Assembly (NCBI GenBank): GCA_005408345.1
Contig: SEMN01000531.1
Coordinates: 248,001-312,000, forward strand
Length of the DNA: 64,000 bases
Direction: 5' to 3'
DNA from: Macquaria australasica
Taxonomy: Eukaryota > Chordata > Actinopteri > Centrarchiformes > Percichthyidae
Positions 23,904 to 35,141 of this stretch are shown here, in pieces. Within the stretch, counting starts at the first letter, position 1. Each line of letters starts with the position of its first letter. The translations under genes and the position numbers were made by a program. A model generated the notes under the pieces. The model saw only the letters and a program-made list of their open reading frames with translations, ran no database searches and had not been told where the DNA came from.

Positions 23904-24506
23904 CTGAAAAACACAAAAGAATAACTCATGAACACTAAGGAATAATGTTCAGAAATAGCCAAGGTGGCTGCGTATCCAGTTCAGATCAAGTTTTCTGTCA
24001 GATGTGTTTGATTATGAACAGATGAAGAAAAAAGAGCAGCACAAAGTTCAAAGAAGATGTCACTCACAGACACACCATGAAACATCCACTTCATCAAAAA
24101 GGAAACGTAATAACAACACTCCCAAATCAGACGACTGCTGGAAAAGATCTTTATTTATTCCTGAACTTGTTTTTGGAAGCTCAACATTTTTATACGTTAG
24201 ACCATTTTACTGTTTTTAATATAACAAGAACATCCTCACGTTTCATTCACTCAACACTATTTGCACTTGAATCTGTTCTTATCGTGCAGAACTGAAGGAA
24301 CGCAATTTAAATTTAAATTAATTCTGCCTTGATCACTGATCAGCTAATGTGAAGACATCAAGTGAAACATTTACAAGCAGTAACAACTACTAACCAAGTT
24401 TCTTCACACTTACCTTTGTATTTCTCCACGCTCAAATTTTATGCAAATACATAATCATGAGGTTTTGTATTTTTCTCAGATTATGTATATGTTATTGATA
24501 ACTTAC

Positions 24507-24546
24507 AGTTCTGATCCTGATCCAAACAGGATTTCATTGTAATTCA
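24507..24546 (-). pseudogene. TRAJ: TRAJ pseudogene, truncated 3' end
   Basis: Reads NYNEILFGSGSE and then meets a GTAAGT donor 14 nt too early, in phase 2 instead of 1, so joining to TRAC exon 1 would be out of frame. The heptamer CACAACA is present (RSS 24547-24574) but the nonamer TCTAATTAA is poor. Closest clear J relic to TRAC. Confidence 0.75.
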
Positions 24547-24732
24547 CACAACAGATCAATAGATGTCTAATTAATCTGAGTGAAGCTGCGTGAACGATTG
24601 TTGACTACAGTTCATGTTGTAGTTAGTTTAACGTTTTTAGACAAAATAAAATAAGATGGTTTGGTGTTAATCTCAACACGAATGTCACTGTGACATTTAA
24701 AATAGATTCTAATTTAATGTTTGATAACTCAC

Positions 24733-24795
24733 TTGTTTCTACCTGAAGTTTAGTTCCAACACCAAAGACGAGTTTGCTGACTCCGAGTTGTGTCA
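24733..24795 (-). CDS. TRAJ: TRAJ segment (first intact J upstream of TRAC)
   Basis: Reads TQLGVSKLVFGVGTKLQVET, with the FGxG J motif and a phase-1 GTGAGT donor. The RSS (24796-24823) is weak: heptamer CACATCA, nonamer ACGATTACA. It may therefore recombine rarely although it would encode a normal J. Confidence 0.85.
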
Positions 24796-25004
24796 CACAT
24801 CATTGTTGTGTTGGACGATTACAGCTCTTCAGTTCTTAGCCTGTTTCTTAAATGCAAGTTTTCAGAACAAGCTTTGGTTTGGTGACAAGAAACGTTGCAA
24901 TTGTCGACTATATGTCTTTTTGCCCTGTAATATTATGAAGGCATTTTGAATCATGTTTTTGTTATTGTAATTCTGAGTTCAGCTAAAATACATCTCACAC
25001 TTAC

Positions 25005-25061
25005 TTGTCAGAACAACAAGTTTAATTCCAGATCCAAATGTGGTCCTGACGTTGTCATTCA
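25005..25061 (-). CDS. TRAJ: TRAJ segment
   Basis: Reads NDNVRTTFGSGIKLVVLT, phase-1 GTAAGT donor. RSS 25062-25089: heptamer CACACAG, 12-bp spacer, nonamer GCAAAAACA (close to ACAAAAACC). Confidence 0.92.
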
Positions 25062-25089
25062 CACACAGATTTGTGTGGCAGCAAAAACA

Positions 25090-25620
25090 CATCAACAGTG
25101 CTGATGTGACTGAGCCGATATTTTATCGTTTTATTTAAATTAGTATTGAAAATGTGCTGCTGTTGTTTTTTTATCCTCAGAGTAAAAGTTTTGGATTCCT
25201 ACATCATCAGTTTTGTAACACAGTGATAAGATCTGTTTCTTACTGTGGAGTCTGAATTAAAACAGAACAAATGAAACGAATAATAGTGGTGTTGCAGCTA
25301 AAAACAGAATAAACAGTGACAACGTTGTTCCTCTTATCAATAAGTTACTAGTTTATGTTTTCATGTCTGGACTTGAATTTCATTTCTGTGTTAAATACAC
25401 AGTTTACTTTTGTAAGAAAGATATTAATAACAGTTCTAAGTCTCTGTGATATTGTGTGTGTTTGAGTCGGTGTCTGTTGATGCTGCAGGTTCTTTTAAAA
25501 CAAATATATTAGTGATACAACAATGTTTTTAACTGGTGGTGAAATGTAGCTACAGACTGCACCTATACATTATTGAGATTTTCATGTTATCTATTTAACT
25601 TTTCTTACATTTAAATATAC

Positions 25621-25671
<51 letters not shown>

Positions 25672-25690
25672 TTATTTATTTTTATTTTTT
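25090..25690. other. J spacer with long (TA)n tract
   Basis: No J or other gene seen. An AT-dinucleotide tract occupies about 25618-25668, next to the left boundary of the five-J duplication. Confidence 0.6.
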
Positions 25691-25863
25691 CACAACATGA
25701 ACTCACTGATGTTTGATTCAGGACGCTTTAACATTTAACTACTTACATTTAATAGTCATTTAAACTATTATAGATTTTCATGGAGATATTTAGTGTTGCT
25801 AATTTTAAAAAAACGTTCAAAGGCAAATATATAATGTGTAGATCTGTTCACGTAGACACTTAC

Positions 25864-25923
25864 TTGATGATACAAACACTCTGATTCCAGATCCAAACAT
25901 GATTTTGAAGTTGTTGTCATTCA
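25864..25923 (-). CDS. TRAJ: TRAJ segment, cassette copy 1, J a
   Basis: Reads NDNNFKIMFGSGIRVFVSS, phase-1 GTAAGT donor. RSS 25924-25951: heptamer CACAGGA, 12-bp spacer, nonamer ACTAAAACC (8 of 9 to consensus). Identical coding sequence to the J at 28069. Confidence 0.94.
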
Positions 25924-26168
25924 CACAGGAAGTAAACCAGTTACTAAAACCAGTGCAATACTTCAACATTAAACTGATCGTCTAATGATTCATGTCGATG
26001 TGAAGATAATTATTAGTCATCTGTTATTACTTTTCACATGTTTATCTTCCTGTTTAAGTGTTGTGTGTTAGTATATTATAATAGTATATAGTAAACAGAA
26101 TATCACTGAAATAAATACTATTCTAATTTAACAAACAGGTCTTTATAAATGTTATGAAATGCACTTAC

Positions 26169-26228
26169 GTGATGATACAATAACTTGGATTCCAGATCCA
26201 AACATGAGTTTGTCGTTGTTTCTATTCA
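26169..26228 (-). CDS. TRAJ: TRAJ segment, cassette copy 1, J b
   Basis: Reads NRNNDKLMFGSGIQVIVSS, phase-1 GTAAGT donor. RSS 26229-26256: heptamer CACAGCA, nonamer TCAAAAACC (8 of 9). Shares the VSS end with its neighbour at 25864, implying an older duplication between the two. Identical to the J at 28374. Confidence 0.94.
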
Positions 26229-26636
26229 CACAGCAAGTTAGCAGCTTTCAAAAACCACCAAAGGACCTCCGATATGCTGATGACATATCTCTTTATGTTT
26301 CAAACAAATCTACATATTGTACTATTCTGATTTATATGAAGATTCATTTTTATTATCATTTTTGGAGTAAAAGCTAAACACACCACCGTGTCCGTTTAAT
26401 GTATTTAGTCGTGTGAGAACAGAAGTGTAGCGTTAGTGCAAACCACTTTTCTAAATACGAACAGAGTTTAGTTTAACACGTGAATGTTAAAGGAATATTT
26501 AACTTAAAAGTTCTTTTAGTGTGTTTATATACAATGTGATGCAGAAAACATGAACACAGGAGATGTGGTTTAAGAGATACAACGAAACAGGAGAACTTTG
26601 AATATTAAATTGCTTTTTATAAAACGTTGTACTCAC

Positions 26637-26696
26637 GTGTTTGAATTTTCAGTTGAATTCCTGAACCAAAAATAATTTTCGCGTTGTTATTATTCA
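26637..26696 (-). CDS. TRAJ: TRAJ segment, cassette copy 1, J c
   Basis: Reads NNNNAKIIFGSGIQLKIQT, phase-1 GTGAGT donor. RSS 26697-26724: heptamer CACTGTG, nonamer ACACTAACC. Identical to the J at 28842. Confidence 0.94.
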
Positions 26697-27321
26697 CACT
26701 GTGTATGGAAGCTCAACACTAACCTGCTGACAGGATGCACACTAACAACAGCACAAATGATGCCAAATTATAACCAAAACTAATATTTCTGTGGACAATA
26801 TTGAACTATGTATCATGCAGAACAGTGAACAGTATTTTGTAAGATTTTATTGTTATAAAAGCATCAGTGTCAGGCAGGTTACAGCAGATTACTTGTGTTA
26901 TTAAATATTAATGACTGGATTCTTTTTGCACTTGTTGCTTATGTTTTGTCATTTTCATTGAATTATGCAGAGACAATGAAGAAATATTCATTAATGGTCA
27001 TTTTAATGTTTTGAATGTGAGAAAAGAAGTCTTCACAGTTTATTTATGGTAATTTATTTACACATATATTGGTGTTTGTTTTTAATGTGATGAAGCTGCA
27101 TCTCAGACATATTTAACATTAGCAGTATGACTCATTAATTAAAATCTGTGCCGTAAAACAAACTTAAAATTAGGGTTGTAGTTCTTCAGAGATAAAACAT
27201 TTTATGCTGAACACAGAGTAGCTTTATAAAACTTCACTCATTTTAAAAAGGTTGTAGTTTGTTGCTTTGTGAACCATTTAAACTGATCAGCTGCTTAATG
27301 AATAACTGAAACTGGACTCAC

Positions 27322-27384
27322 TTGTTTCCACCGAGACGTGGATCCCTGATCCAAACAAAACCTTCTGGCCTCCAGACTGAGTCA
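27322..27384 (-). CDS. TRAJ: TRAJ segment, cassette copy 1, J d
   Basis: Reads TQSGGQKVLFGSGIHVSVET, phase-1 GTGAGT donor. RSS 27385-27412: heptamer CACAGCA, nonamer ACAAGAACA. Differs from its duplicate at 29348 by one residue (Gly for Thr) in the CDR3-facing part. Confidence 0.94.
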
Positions 27385-27820
27385 CACAGCAAACAGAGCT
27401 TCAACAAGAACAACACGTGCTACTAAAACTGCTCTTTAAACGTCTGTATCGCTTATTTCATACTGCAGCCATAATTTTGATCGTTTAATATTCTGATTTA
27501 TACTCGATCCATAACTTGATGTCAGAATCCAGTTCTGACCTTGAGACACAGTAACTAACCAAGATAATTCTGTGATCATTATCATTAACTATTTCTGCAT
27601 ATTACAGTTTCTTTACTAGTTTTGCTTCATAACTGAGTGTTAGTAACTAAAACAATCACAACTGTCGTTGATTTTTATCATTCAACTGAACAATACGTCA
27701 GTAATTAATCACTGCAGCAATATAAAGATCATTTGCCATATTAATAATGTAGTTTTTGACCTTTGTAAACTGTTAATTAGCGAGTTATTTTCTGTTTAAT
27801 TAACGTGAAATCTTACGTAC

Positions 27821-27880
27821 GGTTTTGTATTTTCAGCTGAGTTCCTCGTCCAAAGACGAGCCGTTGAGTGCCGTCATTCA
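27821..27880 (-). CDS. TRAJ: TRAJ segment, cassette copy 1, J e
   Basis: Reads NDGTQRLVFGRGTQLKIQN, with a GTACGT donor in phase 1. RSS 27881-27908: heptamer CACAACG, nonamer ACATGAACT. The nonamer overlaps the junction of the tandem duplication. An older relative is the J at 32833. Confidence 0.93.
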
Positions 27881-28068
27881 CACAACGAGACGCTTCACAA
27901 CATGAACTCACTGATGTTTGATTCAGGACGCTTTAACATTTAACTACTTACATTTAATAGTCATTTAAACCATTATAGATTTTCATGGAGATATTTAGTG
28001 TTGCTAATTTAAAAAAAATGTTCAAAGGCAAATATATAATGTGTAGATCTGTTCATGTAGACACTTAC

Positions 28069-28128
28069 TTGATGATACAAACACTCTGATTCCAGATCCA
28101 AACATGATTTTGAAGTTGTTGTCATTCA
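28069..28128 (-). CDS. TRAJ: TRAJ segment, cassette copy 2, J a
   Basis: Reads NDNNFKIMFGSGIRVFVSS, the same as the J at 25864. RSS 28129-28156 also identical (CACAGGA, ACTAAAACC). Transcripts using the two Js cannot be told apart by coding sequence. Confidence 0.94.
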
Positions 28129-28373
28129 CACAGGAAGTAAACCAGTTACTAAAACCAGTGCAATACTTCAACATTAAACTGATCGTCTAATGATTCATGT
28201 CGATGTGAAGATAATTATTAGTCATCTGTTATTACTTTTCACATGTTTATCTTCCTGTTTAAGTGTTGTGTGTTAGTATATTATAATAGTATATAGTAAA
28301 CAGAATATCACTGAAATAATTACTATTCTAATTTAACAAACAGGTCTTTATAAATGTTATGAAATGCACTTAC

Positions 28374-28433
28374 GTGATGATACAATAACTTGGATTCCAG
28401 ATCCAAACATGAGTTTGTCGTTGTTTCTATTCA
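28374..28433 (-). CDS. TRAJ: TRAJ segment, cassette copy 2, J b
   Basis: Reads NRNNDKLMFGSGIQVIVSS, the same as the J at 26169. RSS 28434-28461: CACAGCA and TCAAAAACC. Confidence 0.94.
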
Positions 28434-28841
28434 CACAGCAAGTTAGCAGCTTTCAAAAACCACCAAAGGACCTCCGATATGCTGATGACATATCTCTTTA
28501 TGTTTCAAACAAATCTACATATTGTACTATTCTGATTTATATTAAGATTCATTTTTATTATCATTTTCGGAGTAAAAGCTAAACACACCACCGTGTCCGT
28601 TTAATGTATTTAGTCGTGTGAGAACAGAAGTGTAGCGTTAGTGCAAACCACTCTTCTAAATACGAACAGAGTTTAGTTTAACACGTGAATGTTAAAGGAA
28701 TATTTAACTTAAAAGTTCTTTTAGTGTGTTTATATACAATGTGATGCAGAAAACATGAACACAGGAGATGTGGTTTAAGAGATGCAACGAAACAGGAGAA
28801 CTTTGAATATTAAATTGCTTTTTATAAAACGTTGTACTCAC

Positions 28842-28901
28842 GTGTTTGAATTTTCAGTTGAATTCCTGAACCAAAAATAATTTTCGCGTTGTTATTATTC
28901 A
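28842..28901 (-). CDS. TRAJ: TRAJ segment, cassette copy 2, J c
   Basis: Reads NNNNAKIIFGSGIQLKIQT, the same as the J at 26637. RSS 28902-28929: CACTGTG and ACACTAACC. Confidence 0.94.
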
Positions 28902-29347
28902 CACTGTGTATGGAAGCTCAACACTAACCTGCTGACAGGATGCACACTAACAACAGCACAAATGATGCCAAATTATAACCAAAACTAATATTTCTGTGGA
29001 CAATATTGAACTATGTATCATGCAGAACAGTGAACAGTATTTTGTAAGATTTTATTGTTATAAAAGCATCAGTGTCAGGCAGGTTACAGCAGATTACTTG
29101 TGTTATTAAATATTAATGACTGGATTCTTTTTGCACTTGTTGCTTATTTTTTGTCATTTTCATTTCAGACATATTTAACGTCAGCAGGATGACTCGATTA
29201 ATTAAAATCTGTATCATAAAACAAACTTAAAATTAGTAGCAGAGTAGCTTGTTAAAACTTAACTAATTTTAAAAAGGCTGTAGTTTGTTGCTTTGTGAAC
29301 CATTTAAACTGATCAGCTGCTTAATGAATAACTGAAACTGGACTCAC

Positions 29348-29410
29348 TTGTTTCCACCGAGACATGGATCCCTGATCCAAACAAAACCTTCTGGGTTCCA
29401 GACTGAGTCA
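29348..29410 (-). CDS. TRAJ: TRAJ segment, cassette copy 2, J d
   Basis: Reads TQSGTQKVLFGSGIHVSVET; the fifth residue is Thr where the copy at 27322 has Gly. RSS 29411-29438: CACAGCA and ACAAGAACA. Confidence 0.94.
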
Positions 29411-29823
29411 CACAGCAAACAGAGCTTCAACAAGAACAACACGTGCTACTAAAACTGCTCTTTAAATGTCTGTATCGCTTATTTCATACTGCGGCCATAA
29501 TTTTGATCGTTTAATATTCTGATTTATACTCAATCCATAACTTGATGTCAGAATCCAGTTCTGACCTTGAGACACAGTAACTAACCAAGATAATTCTGTG
29601 ATCATTATCATTAACTATTTCTGCATATTACAGTTTCTATACTAGTTTTGCTTCATAACTGATTGTTGGTAACTAAAACAATCACAACTGTCGTTGATTT
29701 TTATCATTCAACTGAACAATACGTATATAATATAAAGATCATTTTCAATGTTAATAATGTAGTTTTGGACTTTTGTAAACTGTAATTAGCAAGTTATTTT
29801 AATTCATGTGAAATCTTACGTAC

Positions 29824-29883
29824 GGTTTTGTATTTTCAGCTGAGTTCCTCGTCCAAAGACGAGCCGTCGAGTGCCGTCATTCA
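29824..29883 (-). CDS. TRAJ: TRAJ segment, cassette copy 2, J e
   Basis: Reads NDGTRRLVFGRGTQLKIQN; Arg replaces the Gln of the copy at 27821. GTACGT donor. RSS 29884-29911: CACAACG and ACATGAACT. Confidence 0.93.
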
Positions 29884-30009
29884 CACAACGAGACGCTTCA
29901 CAACATGAACTCACTGATGTTTGATTCAAGACGCATTAACATTTAACTACTTACATTTAATAGTCATTTAAACCATTATAGATTTTCATGGAGCTATTTA
30001 GTGTTGAAT

Positions 30010-30552
30010 GTTTCTGTAGATTTCGGTTCACAGTCAGATACTTAAAGTCACAGTTGATCATTTGTAATTTTTTAGATTTTCAGTGGCTAAATCAAGAACG
30101 AACAGTGTTTGTTATTTACAAGTTATTTACTGCATGTGTTCACTTAAGAAAACTCTGGATATTATTAGCATTGTATTTTCCCAGACGATAAGATAATTTA
30201 GTGAAAGAACACAATATAAAATCTTGTTCTTGTAACATTTAAAATAATTTAACAAACAGTTAAAGGTGAAATCCTGGCATCACCCAAATTGGAATTTGGG
30301 GATTTTAATTATTTCAAAAGGGGTTGAAACCCCAAACTCAAAGCAAATTAAAATCAGCTTCTAATCTCAGCTCTTCTTTTAAACGTGTCTTTGTAAACGT
30401 GCTGTTCCTATTTTATTTTGTGTCACACAGTTTGATCTATTTTATGATGCTCTGTAAAGCACTTTGTAGTTTGCTTTAGAAAATTACTACTGAAACAAAG
30501 TTATTCTCGTTATCATGCAAAAAATCAAATAATAATAATGTTTCATTCTTAC
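30010..30552. other. J spacer, nothing recognised
   Basis: Homology to the five-J cassette ends near 30006. The rest is AT-rich with a small inverted repeat CCCAAATT/AATTTGGG at about 30283-30300 and no J motif. Confidence 0.5.
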
Positions 30553-30612
30553 TGGATTGTACAAAGAGTTTAGCTCCTCTCCCAAAGATGAGCTTGCGTG
30601 CAGCATCATTCA
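30553..30612 (-). CDS. TRAJ: TRAJ segment
   Basis: Reads NDAARKLIFGRGAKLFVQS, phase-1 GTAAGA donor. RSS 30613-30640: heptamer CACTGTA, nonamer GCAAAAATC. Confidence 0.92.
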
Positions 30613-31083
30613 CACTGTAAACATCATCAGCGCAAAAATCTATAAACTCTTAATGTTTCATGTTTTCACTACAGAATATAACGTCCAATAATCTCATAAA
30701 GATGATAAACTATAACACAACATTCCTCTGTTAATACCGTCTTAAGGCTTGTTTGTTTCCTTGCGATGTCATTTTAAAGTGTAATAAGTGAAATGATGAT
30801 GCAGTTGTTAAAGGTACACCTCGCTCATCCTAATGTAATTACAGTCTTAACATTCATGAAAATTGATACGGTATAAATGGAAACTGGAGTCATAAATGTA
30901 ACAGTTATGATAATTTAAACCTGTAAAACAGGAATATTAGTGTTGATAAACTTAGGCTGAATCTAAGAACAAATATTAACGCTCACATGAGACATTTTAC
31001 AACATGTAAAAAGCTACAGTGATTACTTTCACATTAGTTTTAAATAATGTTAAATGGACTGTTTAGTGGATAAAGCGACTTAC

Positions 31084-31143
31084 TGGTGTGAACTGTCAGC
31101 TTTGTGCCAGATCCAAAAATCAGTTTGTTGCCAGCATAATTCA
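31084..31143 (-). CDS. TRAJ: TRAJ segment
   Basis: Reads NYAGNKLIFGSGTKLTVHT, phase-1 GTAAGT donor. RSS 31144-31171: perfect heptamer CACAGTG, nonamer GCAAATACA. Confidence 0.94.
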
Positions 31144-31171
31144 CACAGTGTTACACTTCAGTGCAAATACA

Positions 31172-31867
31172 CAGAAACAGAATATCTGTATTTTAAACTT
31201 TAAAATCCCCTTTAAAATGTTTAGTTATATTAAGGTTAAATGTGAATGAAAATATATAGGTTTAGGGACAAAACAGTAGGTTGTTGTATATTCTGACAAC
31301 TATCAGACAACTTTGTTTCATTGTTTAAACTAATGTATAAAAATCGAGTTCTTTAGGTCAGTCATTGGCACCACCAACACTTTTTGTGGAATAACTCACT
31401 GAAGCAATCAGACAAATTAGACAGCAAGAAAATAACAGGAATAACTACGGGGAGGAAATGTCACACTGTACGCTGATGATCTATAAACGTGGTATGGTGG
31501 CCAATTGAAAAGGAAATAAAGATGAAAAAATATAAGTCTATATATAAAAGTAAGTATCATTAAGAAATATCTGTCTCAAAGTGATACATTAGCTTTGTTT
31601 AGTGTAATTATTTTATCCTGTTATTGGTTTTTGTTTCCATTATACTGAACTGTATCTGATCATATTAAACTTTATTTATGTACATGATTTTATGTGTTTC
31701 AGTTTGTTCACATTAAACTGTTTGTTCTCTTTTCTTGAAATCCTGATGAAATTAACTCACTCTTTTCTGTATCTAGGAGCAGATTTAAGACAACTCAGAG
31801 TTTGATTTTATTCACTGCAGGTTTGTTTATCTTTATGATTCAGTTGTAATTAATAGTTTTTACTCAC
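31172..31867. other. J spacer, nothing recognised
   Basis: AT-rich. From about 31830 to 31990 the sequence is a duplicate of 33400-33560, covering the next J and its flanks. Confidence 0.5.
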
Positions 31868-31930
31868 TGTCATGGATGATGAGTTTAATTCCTGATCCAA
31901 ACTGGAGCTTTTGGTAACTGCTTGTAGTCA
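31868..31930 (-). CDS. TRAJ: TRAJ segment
   Basis: Reads TTSSYQKLQFGSGIKLIIHD, phase-1 GTGAGT donor. RSS 31931-31958: heptamer CACAGTT, nonamer TCAATAACT. Duplicate of the J at 33445 (Tyr for Ser) and cousin of the J at 32222. Confidence 0.94.
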
Positions 31931-32221
31931 CACAGTTCAGGAAGGCTGATCAATAACTCAGAACCTCCTTCACAAACTCTAAAGGTTTCCAACACTTCAC
32001 AACTGCAAAGGGTTTTTTTTTTTTACATAATATAAAAACTGGTGAAAAAAAGTAAATAATTATATTTGCATTGTATTTTCCCCACAAGATATTAAAATAA
32101 TAACTTTTTCCTACAATATAACATTTTGTTCTCATAAGATTTATAAGTATTTAATGGTCAGTTAAAAGGGCAAATATGTTTATGGGCTTGTTTTCCCCAC
32201 CAATTAACAGTTTTTACTCAC

Positions 32222-32284
32222 CGTCATGGACAATGAGTTTGATTCCTGATCCAAACAGGAGTTTTTGAAACCCAGCTCCAGTCA
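32222..32284 (-). CDS. TRAJ: TRAJ segment
   Basis: Reads TGAGFQKLLFGSGIKLIVHD, phase-1 GTGAGT donor. RSS 32285-32312: heptamer CACAGTC, nonamer TCAATAACT. The flank 'AACTCAGAACCTCCTTCACA' is shared with the Js at 31868 and 33445, so all three are one lineage. Confidence 0.94.
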
Positions 32285-32832
32285 CACAGTCCAGGAGATC
32301 TGATCAATAACTCAGAACCTCCTTCACAAACTCTAAAGGTTTCAAAGACTTCACAACTGCAAGGTTTAATTTATGTTTTCTCTTTGCCTAGTGTGGACTA
32401 TCCTATTAGAATTAAATTAACTAAATTAACTAATCAACTGTGGTCATTCTTATTTAAACTGCCATTTTATTTTCAGTTAATTAGGTGATTAATTGTTTTG
32501 TTCATGTTGTGTCAAATATTGTGACAAATGTTCGGTAAGTTTGCAGAGCCAGAAGGAATAACTGAACATTTCTTATTCAGTGACTAAAACTCCAAAAAGC
32601 CAGATGTTCAGCTGAGTGATTTATATTGATATCAACTAATCAGTGGCATTTATGAGATCAATGCAATTCATCATTGATCAAAATTGTCATTAATTAATTT
32701 CTTGTCAGTCAACTAAATTTATGTATTTACAGTATGTGTGATGCAGCTCCGTGATACCATGCTGTTTTAGCATTTAGTAAACTCTTATTGAGTGATTCAA
32801 TTATTTTCTGGTTAATGAACATTGACTCTTAC

Positions 32833-32892
32833 TGTTTTGTATTTTCAGCTCAGTTCCTCGTCCAAACATCAGCCTTCCAGTCCCGTCATTCA
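32833..32892 (-). CDS. TRAJ: TRAJ segment
   Basis: Reads NDGTGRLMFGRGTELKIQN, phase-1 GTAAGA donor. RSS 32893-32920: heptamer CACACTG, nonamer ACATAAACT. Related to the Js at 27821 and 29824, showing that this lineage duplicated before the cassette did. Confidence 0.93.
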
Positions 32893-33444
32893 CACACTGA
32901 CATACTTCACTACATAAACTCACTGAGCGGCTAGATGTGAGTGAGATTTGATTTTTTACATTTTCAAAGAAAAAAACAATTAAAATAATAATAATTGTAA
33001 CTATTACAGGCATTTACATCAGCTAAATGTTTTTAAAATTACAGATTTTTATTCACATCTTTATATTTTAGTGGAAATATTTCAGCGTTGAATCAGTTCT
33101 GTCTTAGGAATTGTAGATTTGTTGGGTTTGTTTAAAAGTCAAAGTCAAATGTAAAGGTTTTGTGTAATTCCTCCAATTTGCAAATATTTCATTGACCATG
33201 TGTATTTGAGTGCTGATGGACACTTTGGAGTCTTCAATGTAAATCATGATATTTGTTTTGTATTTTCCCACATTAAAATAAGATAATATTTTCATAAAAA
33301 GTTCCTCCCACAATACAACTTCCTGTTCTCATAATATTTAAAATAATAACATGTTAAGTTAAAAAGCTGAAATGTGTGTATTTTTATATTAACTTCAGGC
33401 TCGTGTATCTTAAAATTCAGTTGTAATTAATAGTTTTTACTCAC

Positions 33445-33507
33445 TGTCATGGATGATGAGTTTAATTCCTGATCCAAACTGGAGCTTTTGGCTACTGCTT
33501 GTAGTCA
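33445..33507 (-). CDS. TRAJ: TRAJ segment
   Basis: Reads TTSSSQKLQFGSGIKLIIHD, phase-1 GTGAGT donor. RSS 33508-33535: CACAGTT and TCAATAACT, identical to those of the J at 31868. Confidence 0.94.
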
Positions 33508-33535
33508 CACAGTTCAGGAAGGCTGATCAATAACT

Positions 33536-34264
33536 CAGAACCTCCTTCACAAACTCTACATTTTTAAAATATTTTCTTTTTGTACATTTTTTGTTTTGTT
33601 TAAGTTGTAACTGTGAAAACTTAAGTTTAAATGGTTTTGTATAGATGTTTGTATAAGTAACTATATACAGTAACTTAGTGAGAACTTATTTCCACCATAT
33701 TACCTTTTATTCTCATAAGATTTAAAAGATATTAATGGTTAGTTTAAAAGTGTAATACACATGTTTATATGTAATATATATTAACTAAAGAATCAGTGGT
33801 AATTAACACATTTTAATAAGCATTAAATGTGTTGTGTCTGGATAGCTTTTCAGTTTACAGTCAGGTGGTCATTGAGCAATGCCCCCACACCAACAGTACT
33901 GTTTAATCAGATGTAACATCTTGTGCTTTCAATATATTTTTTAAAATAGTAGTGTGTCCTGGATCAGTCTGATGTAAATTATCATCATACACAACCAAAA
34001 AGAGTTTAGTGGGCAACGAGGAAAATGGAGCTTATAAACTATAAATTTAAACTGATTAACATCATTGAATTGCATATCAGATACTGTACATATAGTAATA
34101 TTAAAATGACAGTTTGAGAGTTTAATGAGAACAACTCGTGACAAGATGAACGTGATTTTGTTGATTGTGTCTGTGGTATGAAATTGTGGTGAAGAGAAAA
34201 CAGTTTTTTTTTAACAAATAAACAAATAAAGTAACAAATAAAGATAATAAGAGATTTGACTCAC
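33536..34264. other. J spacer, nothing recognised
   Basis: AT-rich sequence with no J motif or repeat family seen; the short open frames have no recognisable content. Confidence 0.5.
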
Positions 34265-34327
34265 TGGCTTGAATAATTAATTTGGTTCCTCTTCCAAAAG
34301 AAAGTTTTCCGAGTCCAGAGTCAGTCA
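34265..34327 (-). CDS. TRAJ: TRAJ segment
   Basis: Reads TDSGLGKLSFGRGTKLIIQA, phase-1 GTGAGT donor. RSS 34328-34355: heptamer CACAGAG, nonamer CTAAAAACT. Confidence 0.93.
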
Positions 34328-34612
34328 CACAGAGCTCGGCTACAAACTAAAAACTCGAGCTCGAGCTTTGGATTTAGTTTATACTTTTGTTTGGAAAACG
34401 TTTTCTTCCTACAAGTTACCAATGATCAGACGTGAAAAGTGTATCACAAGTAGTCATTTTCAATCTTAAGATGTTTGATTTTTTTTCTTTTTTCAGAATG
34501 AAACAATTATTGATTCGGTTCTTGAGACAAAACATTTACATTTAGTAAAGAGAAGTGACAACAAACTATGATTATTCTCTTCAGATAATCTTAAAGAAAA
34601 TAATTTTCTTAC

Positions 34613-34672
34613 TGGTTTGTACAAACAGAGTCGTCCCGCTGCCAAAGATAAGTTTTCCTCCCCCGAGATTCA
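34613..34672 (-). CDS. TRAJ: TRAJ segment
   Basis: Reads NLGGGKLIFGSGTTLFVQT, phase-1 GTAAGA donor. RSS 34673-34700: heptamer CACAACC, nonamer ACAAAAACT (8 of 9). Related by its LFVQ end to the J at 30553. Confidence 0.94.
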
Positions 34673-35141
34673 CACAACCACAACCGAATGAACAAAAACT
34701 GACTTCAACTGTCGGTTGGTTTTAAAGCTTACAACTGATCAAAACTTGGATTTACTTCAGATAAAGAGGACTTTTAGAGGAATTAACCATGATGGTGTTG
34801 GATACAATTATTAATTTGACATGTTTCAAGACTTCCTTAACAACCCCTTAAGCACTGACTGCTTACTTTGTAATGGAATTAACAATTCTGACATTAAAAC
34901 AACTTTAATCTCAAAGCTGCTTATTCTTAAGTTTAAAGTTTTATTAAAACACTCAACGTCTCGAAAAAAATATGAATATTAGACATTTAGGGGAAACATT
35001 AGCATGTCTCTGTTGATAGCGTACAGAGGAGAGTGATAGAAACTTTGACAGAAATGTACAAACTAAGTTAAAGAACCTGAAGAATTAGATATTAGATCAA
35101 CCATCAGTCTTCAGGTGATAATATGAATTAAACAAACTTAC

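Larger units (their letters stand above)
25691..27895 (-). repeat. Five-J cassette, copy 1 of tandem duplication
   Basis: A 2205-bp unit containing five J segments (25864, 26169, 26637, 27322, 27821). The next unit, 27896-29898, repeats it in direct orientation with near identity and the same order. Both units begin with CACAACATGAACTCACTGAT, which lies in the RSS of the last J of each unit, and a third, partial start occurs at 29899. Three of the five Js are identical between copies. Confidence 0.95.
27896..29898 (-). repeat. Five-J cassette, copy 2 of tandem duplication
   Basis: Second copy of 25691-27895, 2003 bp long. It is shorter because of a deletion of roughly 150 bp near 29160 and smaller gaps near 29240. 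J order and spacing are otherwise kept, with an offset of exactly 2205 bp for the first three Js. Confidence 0.95.

Noticed and set aside
24407..24450. Possible extra TRAJ relic (KFERGEIQ followed by GTAAGT) with an ATGCAAAT octamer beside it
   Set aside because: No heptamer or nonamer, FERG instead of FGxG, and donor in the wrong phase. The octamer match is a single site on AT-rich sequence, so neither is claimed.
25618..25668. Long TA tract considered as a regulatory or origin-like element
   Set aside because: Simple dinucleotide repeat; similar tracts occur at 13.1 and 16.7 kb.
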